15,970 nucleotides of DNA from Zavarzinia sp. (GCA_028694545.1 JAQVKV010000006.1:1-15970); one strand, 5' to 3'. Shown: positions 7,460 to 14,041, counted from the stretch's first letter. The notes: generated from the letters alone by a model not told the origin. Numbers and translations are program-made.

Positions 7460-8476
7460 ATGCGACGAACTGGATATACGCGCGCGAGCACGCTCGGGCC
7501 GATAGCCGGCGTCGTCACGGCGAACGGCGGCTCGATCGAGCGGGTCTTTAGCCGCGCTGATCTTCCCGTCCATTTGCTGGATTCTCCCGACACGCTTCTG
7601 CCTCTGCGTGATCATTTCCGGCTGCTGGCAACCGCATCGCGCGAACTGCGCGACGAGGCTTTCGCGGCCCGCCTTGGCCGTCAAACGTCGATCGCGGGCC
7701 TCGGAGTCTATGGCAAGTGGGTCACACGGGCTCCCACTTTATTAGAAGCGATGCATCGCGCTGGAACAAGCCTGCCGCACATGATGCAGAGCGCGACACG
7801 GCTCGCCATCCGACGATTCGGCGACGAAGTCCACTGGTCATATGAGTTGTCCGACCCCGCCACGGACGGACGACCGCAGAACGAGATGCTCGCGCTCTGG
7901 TACATGATCGTCGCGATCCGCCATTTCGTCGGCGCAGGCTGGCTACCGAACCGAATCATGGTCGGCGGCCTGCCTGCGAACGCGCGACATTCCATCGACG
8001 AGCAGATGGGCGTCGATACGGTGATCTGCGACAGGCCCGGCACAATCGTTTTCAATCAACGGCCGCTCATGGCGGTCAACCCGCATCTCAGTGCGGATCT
8101 AGGGCTCGGCGCCAATGAACTCGCTCGCATTTTCGATATACCGGCTCCGGACGATTTGCCGGGCAATGTCCGCGCCATAATCGATCTTGAGCTTCTCGGA
8201 GGCCGTCCTGACCTTTCTCGCATCGTTCGCCGGGCGGGCCTATCGAAACGAACACTCCAGCGCCGGCTTGCCGAGCTCGGACTGAGTTTTTCCGATCTTC
8301 TGAAGGACACGCTGCAACGACGGGCGATAAGCCTTCTGTGTCAGCCCGATCAGTCGATCACAGAGATCGCCCTCATGCTCGGCTATAGCGATCCCGCACA
8401 CTTCAGCCGCGCCTTCGAGAAATGGAGCGGAGTAGCGCCCGGTCGATGGCGAGAATTGGCGAAGTCCGGCGGATGA
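7460..8476 (+). CDS. AraC-family transcriptional regulator with arabinose-binding-like N-terminal domain
   Basis: This 338-aa regulator has an N-terminal ligand domain of the type GPIAGVVTANGGSIERVFSR (the long ~180-residue form seen in OruR/ArgR-like AraC proteins). A double helix-turn-helix forms the last ~100 residues; its signature runs through LSKRTLQRRLAELG and ITEIALMLGYSDPAHFSRAF. I chose ATG 7460, preceded by GAGGG, because the conserved domain begins shortly after it; ATG 7421 and the frame back to 7349 are alternatives. The gene is divergent from the Tat-exported DUF3047 gene with 141 bases between starts. The shared region holds a short direct repeat CATGCC (7410-7415 and 7420-7425). 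Control of the divergent gene by an unknown small ligand is likely but inferred. Confidence 0.88.
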   Translation: MRRTGYTRASTLGPIAGVVTANGGSIERVFSRADLPVHLLDSPDTLLPLRDHFRLLATASRELRDEAFAARLGRQTSIAGLGVYGKWVTRAPTLLEAMHRAGTSLPHMMQSATRLAIRRFGDEVHWSYELSDPATDGRPQNEMLALWYMIVAIRHFVGAGWLPNRIMVGGLPANARHSIDEQMGVDTVICDRPGTIVFNQRPLMAVNPHLSADLGLGANELARIFDIPAPDDLPGNVRAIIDLELLGGRPDLSRIVRRAGLSKRTLQRRLAELGLSFSDLLKDTLQRRAISLLCQPDQSITEIALMLGYSDPAHFSRAFEKWSGVAPGRWRELAKSGG

Positions 8477-8551
8477 GCGCTCGAGCTTTCTGAGCTTGAC
8501 AATGTTGTAGGAACTCTTTTTTCAAGAAGAGGTTCGGAAAAATTGAGTATA

Positions 8552-9418
8552 CTACACCGCATAGCGGTAATCCAGACCGGGCATCTTCAAGAATTCAACT
8601 TTCGAATTGTAAAATCTCGACGCAAGGTCGGACACCTGATCGATCTCTCCGGTCGTAAAATACTGATTTGATCCCGAACCGGCATGAGAAAAATGCGGAT
8701 GCATTTTGAGGTATTCCACGAAGCTTTGAGCGCAAACCTCCGATTGCGAGATTATCCGCACTACATCCGGCAATTCATCCCGGAAAATGTGCTCGACAAG
8801 CGGATAGTGGGTACAGCCGAGTACGCACACGTCCGGCATCGCAGGAACGGTTTCCAAAAGTGCCTGCACATTCTCTCGGACTTCGTTGCACAGGATACGC
8901 TCAGGCGCGGCCTGCTCAATGAGTGGAACGAGACCAGGGCATGCACGCTGGTAAACTTGCACCGCCGGATTTCTGTTCTGCACCTCGACAACATAGGCGT
9001 TTGATCGGACGGTGTGCTGGGTGGCGAAGATGGCCACCCGCTTCGCAGGCTGATCGGGATACAATGGCTTGATGGCGGGTTTCGCGCTCCATGGAACACC
9101 CGTGATCTCTTCGACCACGGGCACGATAACGCCAATTACCCGGCGATCCGGATACAGTCTCGGAAGCCATGTCTGCTGCAGCTTCCGAAGGCCGGTAGCC
9201 GCGGCGGTGTTGCAGGCAATCACGACCAGAGAACAGCCGTAATCGAAGAGGCGCGCGAGGGATAGTAACGTCAGATCATAGATTTCGTCGGGCGCTCGAT
9301 TTCCGTAAGGCGCGTTTCCATGATCACCCAGATAGACAAACGCTTCATCTGGCAATGCCGATTCCAGTGCGCGCAATACGGTAAGCCCGCCACTACCTGA
9401 ATCGAAAACACCAATCAA
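8552..9418 (-). CDS. murI: Glutamate racemase-type Asp/Glu racemase (MurI-like)
   Basis: This 288-aa racemase has GVFDSGSGG at its N-terminus (Asp6, Ser7), the two catalytic cysteines in VIACNTAAATG (Cys69) and GCTHYPL (Cys202), and the GDHGNAPYG loop. All are family hallmarks of glutamate racemase, which supplies D-glutamate for peptidoglycan. The start is unusual: TTG 9418, chosen because GGGAGG (9425-9430 on the complementary strand) sits six bases upstream and the conserved protein begins exactly there. The frame is open to 9472 but without a better start. There is an insert of about 15 residues around VPWSAKPAIKPLYPD relative to short MurI proteins. As an accessory copy it may be a broader amino-acid racemase. 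It lies 285 bases after csaA on the same strand. Confidence 0.88.
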   Translation of the reverse strand: MIGVFDSGSGGLTVLRALESALPDEAFVYLGDHGNAPYGNRAPDEIYDLTLLSLARLFDYGCSLVVIACNTAAATGLRKLQQTWLPRLYPDRRVIGVIVPVVEEITGVPWSAKPAIKPLYPDQPAKRVAIFATQHTVRSNAYVVEVQNRNPAVQVYQRACPGLVPLIEQAAPERILCNEVRENVQALLETVPAMPDVCVLGCTHYPLVEHIFRDELPDVVRIISQSEVCAQSFVEYLKMHPHFSHAGSGSNQYFTTGEIDQVSDLASRFYNSKVEFLKMPGLDYRYAV

Positions 9419-9703
9419 AACTAGCCTCCCATTTCGGGCCTCAACATAGCAGCGGACCGCCGTCGTCGGCAATCAGCCCAAATGTGGTTATCCTCGGATC
9501 GGCTGGCTCAGGCCAACATATCGGTCCCAATCGTTCCGTCCGTTATCGGCGTTTACAACGAAATGAACTGCTCCGCGTTTTATGGACAACGGCGCCGGGG
9601 CCGTATTGACGGCGATCCCTGTCAAAAATTCGTAGATTACAAAAAATGTACGCACGTTCCACTCGTGCCGGGCGCGCGTCGCGCGGTCGACGCTTCTCCT
9701 GAA

Positions 9704-10075
9704 TCAGAACAGTCGGGCACCATTTGGTACCGGCGCATCGGGTTTGAACAGCACGACTTCGCCTTCGTCATTTGGGAAGCCGAGGGTCAAAACCTCCGAC
9801 ATAAATTTTCCGATTTGACGGGGTGGAAAATTGACCACCGCCGCAACCTGTCGGCCGATAAGAGTCGCGCCCTCGTAATGCCGGGTGATCTGGGCGCTCG
9901 ACTGCTTGACGCCGATGCCCGGTCCAAAATCGATCTTGAGCTTCAAGGCAGGTTTGCGCGCTTCCGGGAACGTTTCGACCGCGACGATGGCGCCGATCCG
10001 GATATCGACGGCCAGGAACTGGTCGAAGCTGATGAGCGGCGCCGGTGGCGCTTTGAGATCGTGAAGCATGTGCAT
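9704..10075 (-). CDS. csaA: CsaA-type tRNA-binding protein / export chaperone
   Basis: This 123-aa protein is nearly all one OB-fold tRNA-binding domain of the CsaA/Arc1p family. FPEARKPALKLKIDFGPGIG, KQSSAQITRHY, VVNFPPRQIGKFMSEVL and the C-terminal PVPNGARLF are characteristic. CsaA is described as a chaperone-like, possibly Sec-related protein that also binds tRNA-like folds. The usual length is about 110 residues; here ~14 extra residues (MHMLHDLKAPPAPL) precede ISFDQFLAVDIR. I kept ATG 10075; ATG 10069 two codons later is equally possible. A GGA lies about nine bases before it. It lies on the same strand as the racemase (285 bases downstream) and the SDR gene (191 bases upstream). The pairing with a racemase has no obvious functional reason. 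Confidence 0.9.
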   Translation of the reverse strand: MHMLHDLKAPPAPLISFDQFLAVDIRIGAIVAVETFPEARKPALKLKIDFGPGIGVKQSSAQITRHYEGATLIGRQVAAVVNFPPRQIGKFMSEVLTLGFPNDEGEVVLFKPDAPVPNGARLF

Positions 10076-10266
10076 CGCTATCGTCCAAAAGGTTCAAACT
10101 GCGAGGTTGCGTGAATTTTTTCGCGGTGTTGGTTGCCGTACAAAGGCCAATAATCGGGCTGGTCCGTGCTCGCTGCCCCCCCCACCAACTCCGGGCGCTC
10201 CAGTCATTGAGGCTTGTGAGAGCGCGATCACATGGCAATCCTACCAACTGCCACAATCGACTACAG

Positions 10267-11010
10267 TCATGTCAGGTTGAGGCCGCCATCCGATAGCAAG
10301 ATTTCACCCGTAAGGTAATCCGAGGCGACGAGCATCGCGACGGCTTGGGCTATGTCCTCCGGGCTGGCTGACCGGCCCATTGGGGCGCGCTCCCGCCAGA
10401 TCTCTTGCGCATCCGTCCAGTCGGCCGTCAGAGGCGTGTTCACCAGGCCGGGAGCAACGGCATTTACTCGGATATCCGGCGCGAGCGACAGAGCAAGCAA
10501 TCGCGTTACGTGGTTCAACGCAGCTTTCGTCGCGGCGTACGGAATCGACGCGCCTTTTGGCCGGATGCCGGCATGAGAGCTGATATTAACAACGCAACCA
10601 GACTTTCCGCGCCGGGCTGCTTCTCGTAGCGCCGATTCTGCCTCAGCCACCAATCGGAAGGGCGCTATTACGTTGACCTCGTGCAGTTCCTGCCAAACCG
10701 CTGGTGTCGCTGCGGCGAGGTCCGCATGCGGGATGATACGACTGATGCCGGCATTATTGACCAAAACGTCGAGCCGTCCCCAGAGAGAAACAGCTTCCCG
10801 CACGAGCCTTGTCCTGTCGGCATCCCGAGCCAGGTCGGCTTGCACATACGCTGCGGACCCAAGTTCGACGGCTAATGCGTGCCCTGTCTCGACCGAGCTA
10901 CGCGAATGCAAAACGACCAAAAATCCCTCGCCGGATAATCTACGCGCGATGGCGGCGCCGATGCCGGAGGTGGAGCCCGTCACGAGTGCGACGGGGGAGG
11001 AATGTTGCAT
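10267..11010 (-). CDS. Short-chain dehydrogenase/reductase (SDR), possibly EntA/FabG-like
   Basis: This 247-aa classical SDR has the cofactor loop TGSTSGIG (residues 11-18), NNAG at 85-88, Ser144/Ser145 in NISS, and the catalytic YAATK (Tyr158, Lys162). An Arg after the second β-strand (HSRS) suggests NADP preference. I chose ATG 11010, with AAGGA some ten bases upstream; the frame extends to 11118 but the extra residues (LMWRMSLARG) are not part of the fold. It follows an isochorismatase gene by 101 bases on the same strand. Pairing an isochorismatase with an SDR is seen in 2,3-dihydroxybenzoate (EntB-EntA, DhbB-DhbA) and related pathways, so oxidation of a dihydro-diol product is a reasonable inference. 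Specific substrate evidence is absent. Confidence 0.88.
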   Translation of the reverse strand: MQHSSPVALVTGSTSGIGAAIARRLSGEGFLVVLHSRSSVETGHALAVELGSAAYVQADLARDADRTRLVREAVSLWGRLDVLVNNAGISRIIPHADLAAATPAVWQELHEVNVIAPFRLVAEAESALREAARRGKSGCVVNISSHAGIRPKGASIPYAATKAALNHVTRLLALSLAPDIRVNAVAPGLVNTPLTADWTDAQEIWRERAPMGRSASPEDIAQAVAMLVASDYLTGEILLSDGGLNLT

Positions 11011-11111
11011 AAGACGTAGTCCTTCATTACCGAAATTGGTGAATTTCGAGAAACCTCTCCCTCGCGCAAGGCTCATTCGCCACATCAGACCTTGAGAGCC
11101 ATCCTCCTCTC

Positions 11112-11741
11112 TCAACACACGTCGAATGATCCGCTTTCTGGCCTTCCGCGACGATATCGCGGGTCGACCTGTTGGACCACTTCCACGCTCTCCACAACTC
11201 GCGCGCAGGTCCTGGCGGCGGCAGAAAGCCCTGCGTCGTGATCGGTCTCACACAAATCCGCCATCGCATCGGCGATGAGAAAGGCGCGGATGTCTCGCGC
11301 GAACGCGTCCACAGCCGAGTAATGGCAACCGATGGACGTGTAGACCCCGGCTATCAGGACAGCGTTACGACCGAGCCGACGCAGCATAAGCTCGAAATCA
11401 TTCGCATAGAAAGCGCTGTAGCTCCTCTTCACCAGCGGCCGAATCTGATGGCCCTCAAGGCCAAGTTCAGGATCGAGGCCCTGGTTTCCCGATGAAGGGC
11501 CTTTTCCCCACATGTCCCTCATCAGCCCGCGTTCGCAGACTTGTCTCGTCGGCGGCACCTGAGATGCAAAAATCGGGATGCCCTGACTGGCGCAGGCGGC
11601 GCCGATCAGACGCGCATTATTGATAATTTGACTGCGTTTGTCGCTGGAGAGAGCTCTCAAATAATGCGGCTGCATATCGTGGACTAGCAGCGCGCATCGC
11701 TCTGGCTCGATCGTCCAATTCACCTTGTTCGAAAACGTCAC
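11112..11741 (-). CDS. Isochorismatase-family hydrolase of the EntB/PhzD type
   Basis: This 209-aa protein starts at GTG 11741, preceded by AAGGAGG seven bases upstream, a strong site that decides the start. Asp22 (LLVHDMQ) and Lys105 (LVKRSYSAFYANDF) are the family catalytic residues. In GVYTSIGCHYSAVDAF the position taken by the nucleophilic Cys in amidohydrolase relatives is Gly138, with Cys139 next, exactly as in EntB (GVYAHIGC). That pattern marks vinyl-ether hydrolases acting on isochorismate or 2-amino-2-deoxyisochorismate. The N-terminal VNWTIEPERCALLVHDMQ also fits PhzD/EntB. No aryl carrier domain is attached. The first bases form GTGA with the stop of a small upstream ORF, suggesting coupled translation. 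Isochorismate synthase is not present in the window. Confidence 0.85.
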   Translation of the reverse strand: MTFSNKVNWTIEPERCALLVHDMQPHYLRALSSDKRSQIINNARLIGAACASQGIPIFASQVPPTRQVCERGLMRDMWGKGPSSGNQGLDPELGLEGHQIRPLVKRSYSAFYANDFELMLRRLGRNAVLIAGVYTSIGCHYSAVDAFARDIRAFLIADAMADLCETDHDAGLSAAARTCARVVESVEVVQQVDPRYRRGRPESGSFDVC

Positions 11742-11932
11742 TGGCTTGCCTCCTTGAGGCCGCCGTAATCGGTGACGCGATATGACCATACGCCCGCCGA
11801 CACGGCGGCCATGGTCACAGATGATGACGACATGCCGCTCCCTAAGGGGAGCGCCAATACCTTGTGCAGATCGGGGCAACGCGTTTCGTCATCGCGTAAA
11901 TGAATGCCATACGGATCAGGCGAAGGCAACAT
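11738..11932 (-). CDS. Small ORF, translationally coupled to the isochorismatase (unknown)
   Basis: This 64-aa ORF starts at ATG 11932 and ends at a TGA sharing GTGA with the isochorismatase start. The strong ribosome site of the latter lies inside its last codons, a usual layout for coupling. The residues (DPYGIHLRDDETRCPDLHKV and VSAGVWSYRVTDYGGLKE) match nothing I can name. No membrane segment or clear domain is seen, and the ribosome site before 11932 is weak. It could be a real small protein, the tail of a degraded upstream gene, or a leader. The region beyond its start (11933-12243) holds only a degraded coding stretch. Confidence 0.4.
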   Translation of the reverse strand: MLPSPDPYGIHLRDDETRCPDLHKVLALPLGSGMSSSSVTMAAVSAGVWSYRVTDYGGLKEASQ

Positions 11933-11999
11933 CAACTCAAATCTTCGATTCCAGTCCGGTTGCGGGGGGCATCCTACTCACGGCAACTTACAGGAGGAA

Positions 12000-12237
12000 T
12001 CGAAGCCCTCACCTCTCCTGCCCTTCGCTGCGATCTTGCTGGCGCTCTTCGCGCAACAGGCGCTCGCGATTTCGAGGTCGATCTGACGCTGCCGCTCGGC
12101 CTCGGAAACCTCTATCGCCGGCGCGGGATTCTCGGCGCCCTTGGCCTGCTCGATTCAGCGCTGCGCCGTCGTCGCCTCCTCGGCGCGTTCGAGAAGGGCC
12201 TGCACCCGTTTCGTGAATTTCGAGAAACGCGACCATA
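12000..12237 (-). pseudogene. Degraded coding stretch with an in-frame TGA (unknown gene)
   Basis: On the minus strand one frame reads WSRFSKFTKRVQALLERAEE, then ATTAQR, a TGA, then IEQAKGAENPAPAIEVSEAE and RQRQIDLEIASA, with codon use typical of a real GC-rich gene and a helical charged composition. There is no start, and one internal stop is visible, so it is most likely the relic of a larger coding region. I do not recognise the family. It fills most of the 311-base gap between the small ORF at 11738-11932 and the antitoxin gene. Confidence 0.33.
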
Positions 12238-12243
12238 GTACCG

Positions 12244-12570
12244 TTACGCCGCCGCCGTTGGCTCTCCAATATTTTCAACGACCACGCTTTCATTTCCGAA
12301 ATGTGCGGTGATTTCGAGCGTACCGCCGAGTGCTTCGATATAGCGGCGTAAGTTGCTCACATGCATATCCGCGCGCTTTTCCAACTTCGCGATGGCGGGC
12401 TGACCGACGGAGAGTGATGCAGCAACTTCTTCCTGCGAGAGGTCGTGCGCCTTGCGCAATTCTTCCAATGTCATAGCTTCGCGCAATTGAGCGGCCTTCG
12501 CCGCTACGCGCGCTCGGCGTTCTGGTGTAAAGCCTTTGGTGAGTTCGCTGAATGGCCGATGTCCAGTCAT
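12244..12570 (-). CDS. higA: XRE-family antitoxin (HigA-type)
   Basis: This 108-aa protein has a Cro/CI helix-turn-helix in the middle (LRKAHDLSQEEVAASLSVGQPAIAKLEKR, about residues 38-66), preceded by a helical region and followed by a short β/helix tail (RRYIEALGGTLEITAHFG). The layout fits antitoxins that follow Gp49/HigB-like toxins. Its ATG 12570 overlaps the toxin stop by four bases (ATGA), so the two are translationally coupled in toxin-first order, as in higBA. It probably neutralises the toxin and represses the operon through the inverted repeat upstream of the toxin gene. Confidence 0.9.
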   Translation of the reverse strand: MTGHRPFSELTKGFTPERRARVAAKAAQLREAMTLEELRKAHDLSQEEVAASLSVGQPAIAKLEKRADMHVSNLRRYIEALGGTLEITAHFGNESVVVENIGEPTAAA

Positions 12571-12929
12571 GAGATCAACCCCTCTTTCTTGAGTTCGGCG
12601 ATGTAAGTGTCGTACAGCGCGTCGGCAATCGGGACCATGCGTTCATAAAAGCGATTGTCGCCTGTCTTGTCCCCGCCGATAAGCAAGATCGCCGTCCGCC
12701 GTGGGTCGAAGGCATAGAACACTCGAAGGGGTCGCCCGCCGCTTTGAACGCGTAACTCTCGCATGTGCGTATGCTTCGATCCGTTTATCCCGGACGAATA
12801 AGGGAAAGGTAATTGAGGCCCCTGCTCTATCAACAGCAGAGCGACGGCAGTCATGTCATCCTGCTGTGTTTCGCTGAGGCCTTGGTACCAGTCTGCAAAT
12901 TCATCGGTGTGTTCGACGCTCCATTTCAT
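12567..12929 (-). CDS. higB: RelE-superfamily toxin (HigB/Gp49-like)
   Basis: This 120-aa protein matches the phage-derived Gp49-like/HigB branch of the RelE/ParE superfamily. Signs are the N-terminal VEHTDEFADWYQGLSETQQD, the basic MRELRVQSGGRPLRVFYAFD core, and AILLIGGDKTGDNRFYERMV. These proteins are ribosome-dependent mRNA endonucleases; the conserved basic and aromatic residues at the end of the core (Arg, Lys, Tyr) are retained. ATG 12929 lies only about six bases after a likely -10 box, so the transcript could be nearly leaderless. It forms the first gene of a toxin-antitoxin operon and diverges from parA across 115 bases. Confidence 0.9.
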   Translation of the reverse strand: MKWSVEHTDEFADWYQGLSETQQDDMTAVALLLIEQGPQLPFPYSSGINGSKHTHMRELRVQSGGRPLRVFYAFDPRRTAILLIGGDKTGDNRFYERMVPIADALYDTYIAELKKEGLIS

Positions 12930-12934
12930 GCGCT

Positions 12935-12963
12935 TATATATTCCATTTGAGGAATAACTTCAA
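12935..12963 (-). promoter_or_regulatory. Probable promoter of the higBA-type operon
   Basis: Read on the minus strand, TTGAAG (12958-12963) and TATATA (12935-12940) are separated by 17 bases, a normal σ70-type spacing. The predicted transcription start falls at or next to the toxin ATG (12929), which would make a near-leaderless mRNA. Based on sequence only. Confidence 0.45.
12939..12956. promoter_or_regulatory. Inverted repeat, likely antitoxin operator
   Basis: TATTCC (12939-12944) and GGAATA (12951-12956) form a perfect inverted repeat with six bases between. It fills the spacer between the -10 and -35 boxes of the toxin-antitoxin promoter, the usual place for the operator of an XRE antitoxin. 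Binding is inferred. Confidence 0.5.
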
Positions 12964-13015
12964 GGCATATTGCCTAATTGCCAGCAACACTGCAAAGTTG
13001 CAATATGCCTTGAAG
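12958..13015. repeat. 16-bp perfect inverted repeat between the TA and par operons
   Basis: The arm at 12958-12973 (core CAAGGCATATTGC) has an exact reverse complement at 13000-13015 (core GCAATATGCCTTG), with a 26-base loop. The left arm contains the -35 box of the TA promoter and the right arm starts within the -35 of parA. The loop carries TTGCCAGCAA (12978-12987) and GCAACAC (12984-12990), words repeated elsewhere in the partition locus. It is a candidate binding or centromere site. Confidence 0.6.
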
Positions 13016-13027
13016 GCAAAGTATATT
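12998..13027 (+). promoter_or_regulatory. Probable parA promoter
   Basis: TTGCAA (12998-13003) and TATATT (13022-13027) are separated by 18 bases, giving a start near 13034 and an 11-base leader. The -10 box lies within the palindrome that overlaps the parA start. Sequence-based only. Confidence 0.42.
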
Positions 13028-13046
13028 GCTGCTATAGCAGCAATAT
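13023..13046. promoter_or_regulatory. 24-bp perfect palindrome on the parA start (candidate autoregulatory operator)
   Basis: The arm ATATTGCTGCTA (13023-13034) is followed immediately by its exact reverse complement TAGCAGCAATAT (13035-13046). It covers most of the -10 box, the transcription start and the first two bases of the parA ATG. Such a site suits repression by the ribbon-helix-helix partner. TAGCAGCAA recurs at the end of parA (13666-13674). Confidence 0.62.
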
Positions 13047-13668
13047 GAAGATCCTCGCTATCTTGAGCCAGAAGGGCGGCGCAGGGAAAACCACCCTCGC
13101 CCTTCACCTCGCCGCCGCCGCCGAGGCGGCGGGCAAGCCGTGCGCTGTTATCGATCTTGATCCGCAGGCGAGCGCGGCGGGCTGGAAAGACACGCGTTCT
13201 GCCGAAACGCCTGTGGTCGTCCCCCTACCCCATAGCCGTCTTGCGGCGGGGTTGCAGGCGGCGAGAGAGGGCGGTGCGGCCATTTGCATCATCGACACCG
13301 CCCCTCACGCCGAGGGGGCAGCTATGGCTGCGGCCCGCGCCGCTGATCTCGTGCTTATCCCTTGCCGCGCCGGAATCCTTGATCTTCGAGCAATTGGCAC
13401 GACGGCCGAATTTGTCAAAATCGCGGGGAAGAAGGCTTTTGTCGTCTTGAATGCCCTTCCCCCTCGCGCGTCCCACATTCTGAGCGATGCACGGGAGGCC
13501 GTGGCCGTTCACGGGATCGACGTTGCGCCCGTGACCTTGCAGCAACGGGCCGCCTATGGCCACGCACTTACGGCAGGTCAAACCGCGCCCGAATATGAGC
13601 CGGACGGCAAGGCGGCTGAGGAAATCGCCGCGCTACGTGAGTGGCTATTTGCTGAGTTGCAGATTTAG
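13045..13668 (+). CDS. parA: ParA-family partition ATPase (ParF-like)
   Basis: This 207-aa protein is a deviant Walker ATPase: Walker A SQKGGAGKTTLA at the N-terminus, A' motif VIDLDPQASA, and Walker B CIIDTAPH. Without an N-terminal HTH it fits the short type Ib class (ParF of TP228), which separates plasmid copies by dynamic binding to nucleoid DNA together with a small centromere-binding protein. ATG 13045 is chosen; the frame extends upstream to 12970 but would cross the palindrome and the promoter. A small ribbon-helix-helix gene follows after 70 bases, as expected for the partner. Upstream lies a divergent toxin-antitoxin operon. Regulation by the palindrome is likely. Confidence 0.93.
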   Translation: MKILAILSQKGGAGKTTLALHLAAAAEAAGKPCAVIDLDPQASAAGWKDTRSAETPVVVPLPHSRLAAGLQAAREGGAAICIIDTAPHAEGAAMAAARAADLVLIPCRAGILDLRAIGTTAEFVKIAGKKAFVVLNALPPRASHILSDAREAVAVHGIDVAPVTLQQRAAYGHALTAGQTAPEYEPDGKAAEEIAALREWLFAELQI

Positions 13669-13680
13669 CAGCAACACAAA

Positions 13681-13709
13681 TTGCCAGCAAATAGGCAAGA
13701 TGCTATGCT
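13681..13709 (+). promoter_or_regulatory. Possible own promoter of the RHH partition partner
   Basis: TTGCCA (13681-13686) and TATGCT (13704-13709) are 17 bases apart, upstream of the ATG at 13739. The -35 box is the first part of a TTGCCAGCAA repeat found upstream of parA and downstream of this gene, so a repressor binding that word would control it. Sequence-based inference. Confidence 0.38.
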
Positions 13710-13738
13710 GTCAAATAAGCAAGCATCGGATTTCATCC

Positions 13739-14029
13739 ATGAGCAAACGCCCTAGTCTCGCCGACACCATGAAAGCCGTCGCGGCACAGAAAGCCGCGCC
13801 GCCCGCCGCCACGTTCTCCGCTCCGCCGGAGCGGCAAACGAGCGCAGTGGGCGGGGAAGGGGAGGGAAGGCGCTATTTCGCGGCGACGCGCGAAGGCATG
13901 AAGCGAATTACGGTTGCTGTCGCCCCTGAGGAGCACAAGAAGCTTAAACGCCTTGCCGTGGACGCGGGTCGCTCAATCGAGGACTTGATGCGCGAGGCTC
14001 TCGCCGACCTTTTCGCCAAACACTCATGA
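13739..14029 (+). CDS. Ribbon-helix-helix partition partner (ParG-like centromere-binding protein)
   Basis: This 96-aa protein has a flexible N-terminal part rich in Ala/Pro/Gly (MSKRPSLADTMKAVAAQKAA and on to about residue 40) and a C-terminal ribbon-helix-helix (KRITVAVAPEEHKKLKRLAV then RSIEDLMREALADLFAKH). ParG has the same two-part layout: the tail stimulates ParF and the RHH domain binds operator or centromere. I chose ATG 13739 since the frame upstream overlaps parA. It sits 70 bases after parA, probably with its own promoter. The recurring short words around it are likely its binding sites. The family assignment by fold is good; binding is inferred. Confidence 0.8.
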   Translation: MSKRPSLADTMKAVAAQKAAPPAATFSAPPERQTSAVGGEGEGRRYFAATREGMKRITVAVAPEEHKKLKRLAVDAGRSIEDLMREALADLFAKHS

Positions 14030-14041
14030 TGTCACTCATAG

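Noticed and set aside
8511..8535. Imperfect hairpin between the convergent AraC and racemase genes
   Set aside because: The stem has a bulge and no T-tract follows on either strand, so a terminator cannot be claimed.
9620..9625. Exact TTGACA on the minus strand upstream of the racemase gene
   Set aside because: No -10-like box lies at 15-19 bases; the sequence at that distance is GC-rich.
9482..10114. 210-aa plus-strand frame
   Set aside because: Most of it is antisense to csaA, which is unmistakable on the minus strand; the first part has no recognisable domain.
12009..12293. 94-aa minus-strand frame overlapping the antitoxin end
   Set aside because: Composition looks like an off-frame reading; the neighbouring frame has better coding bias but is interrupted, so the stretch is called a relic instead.
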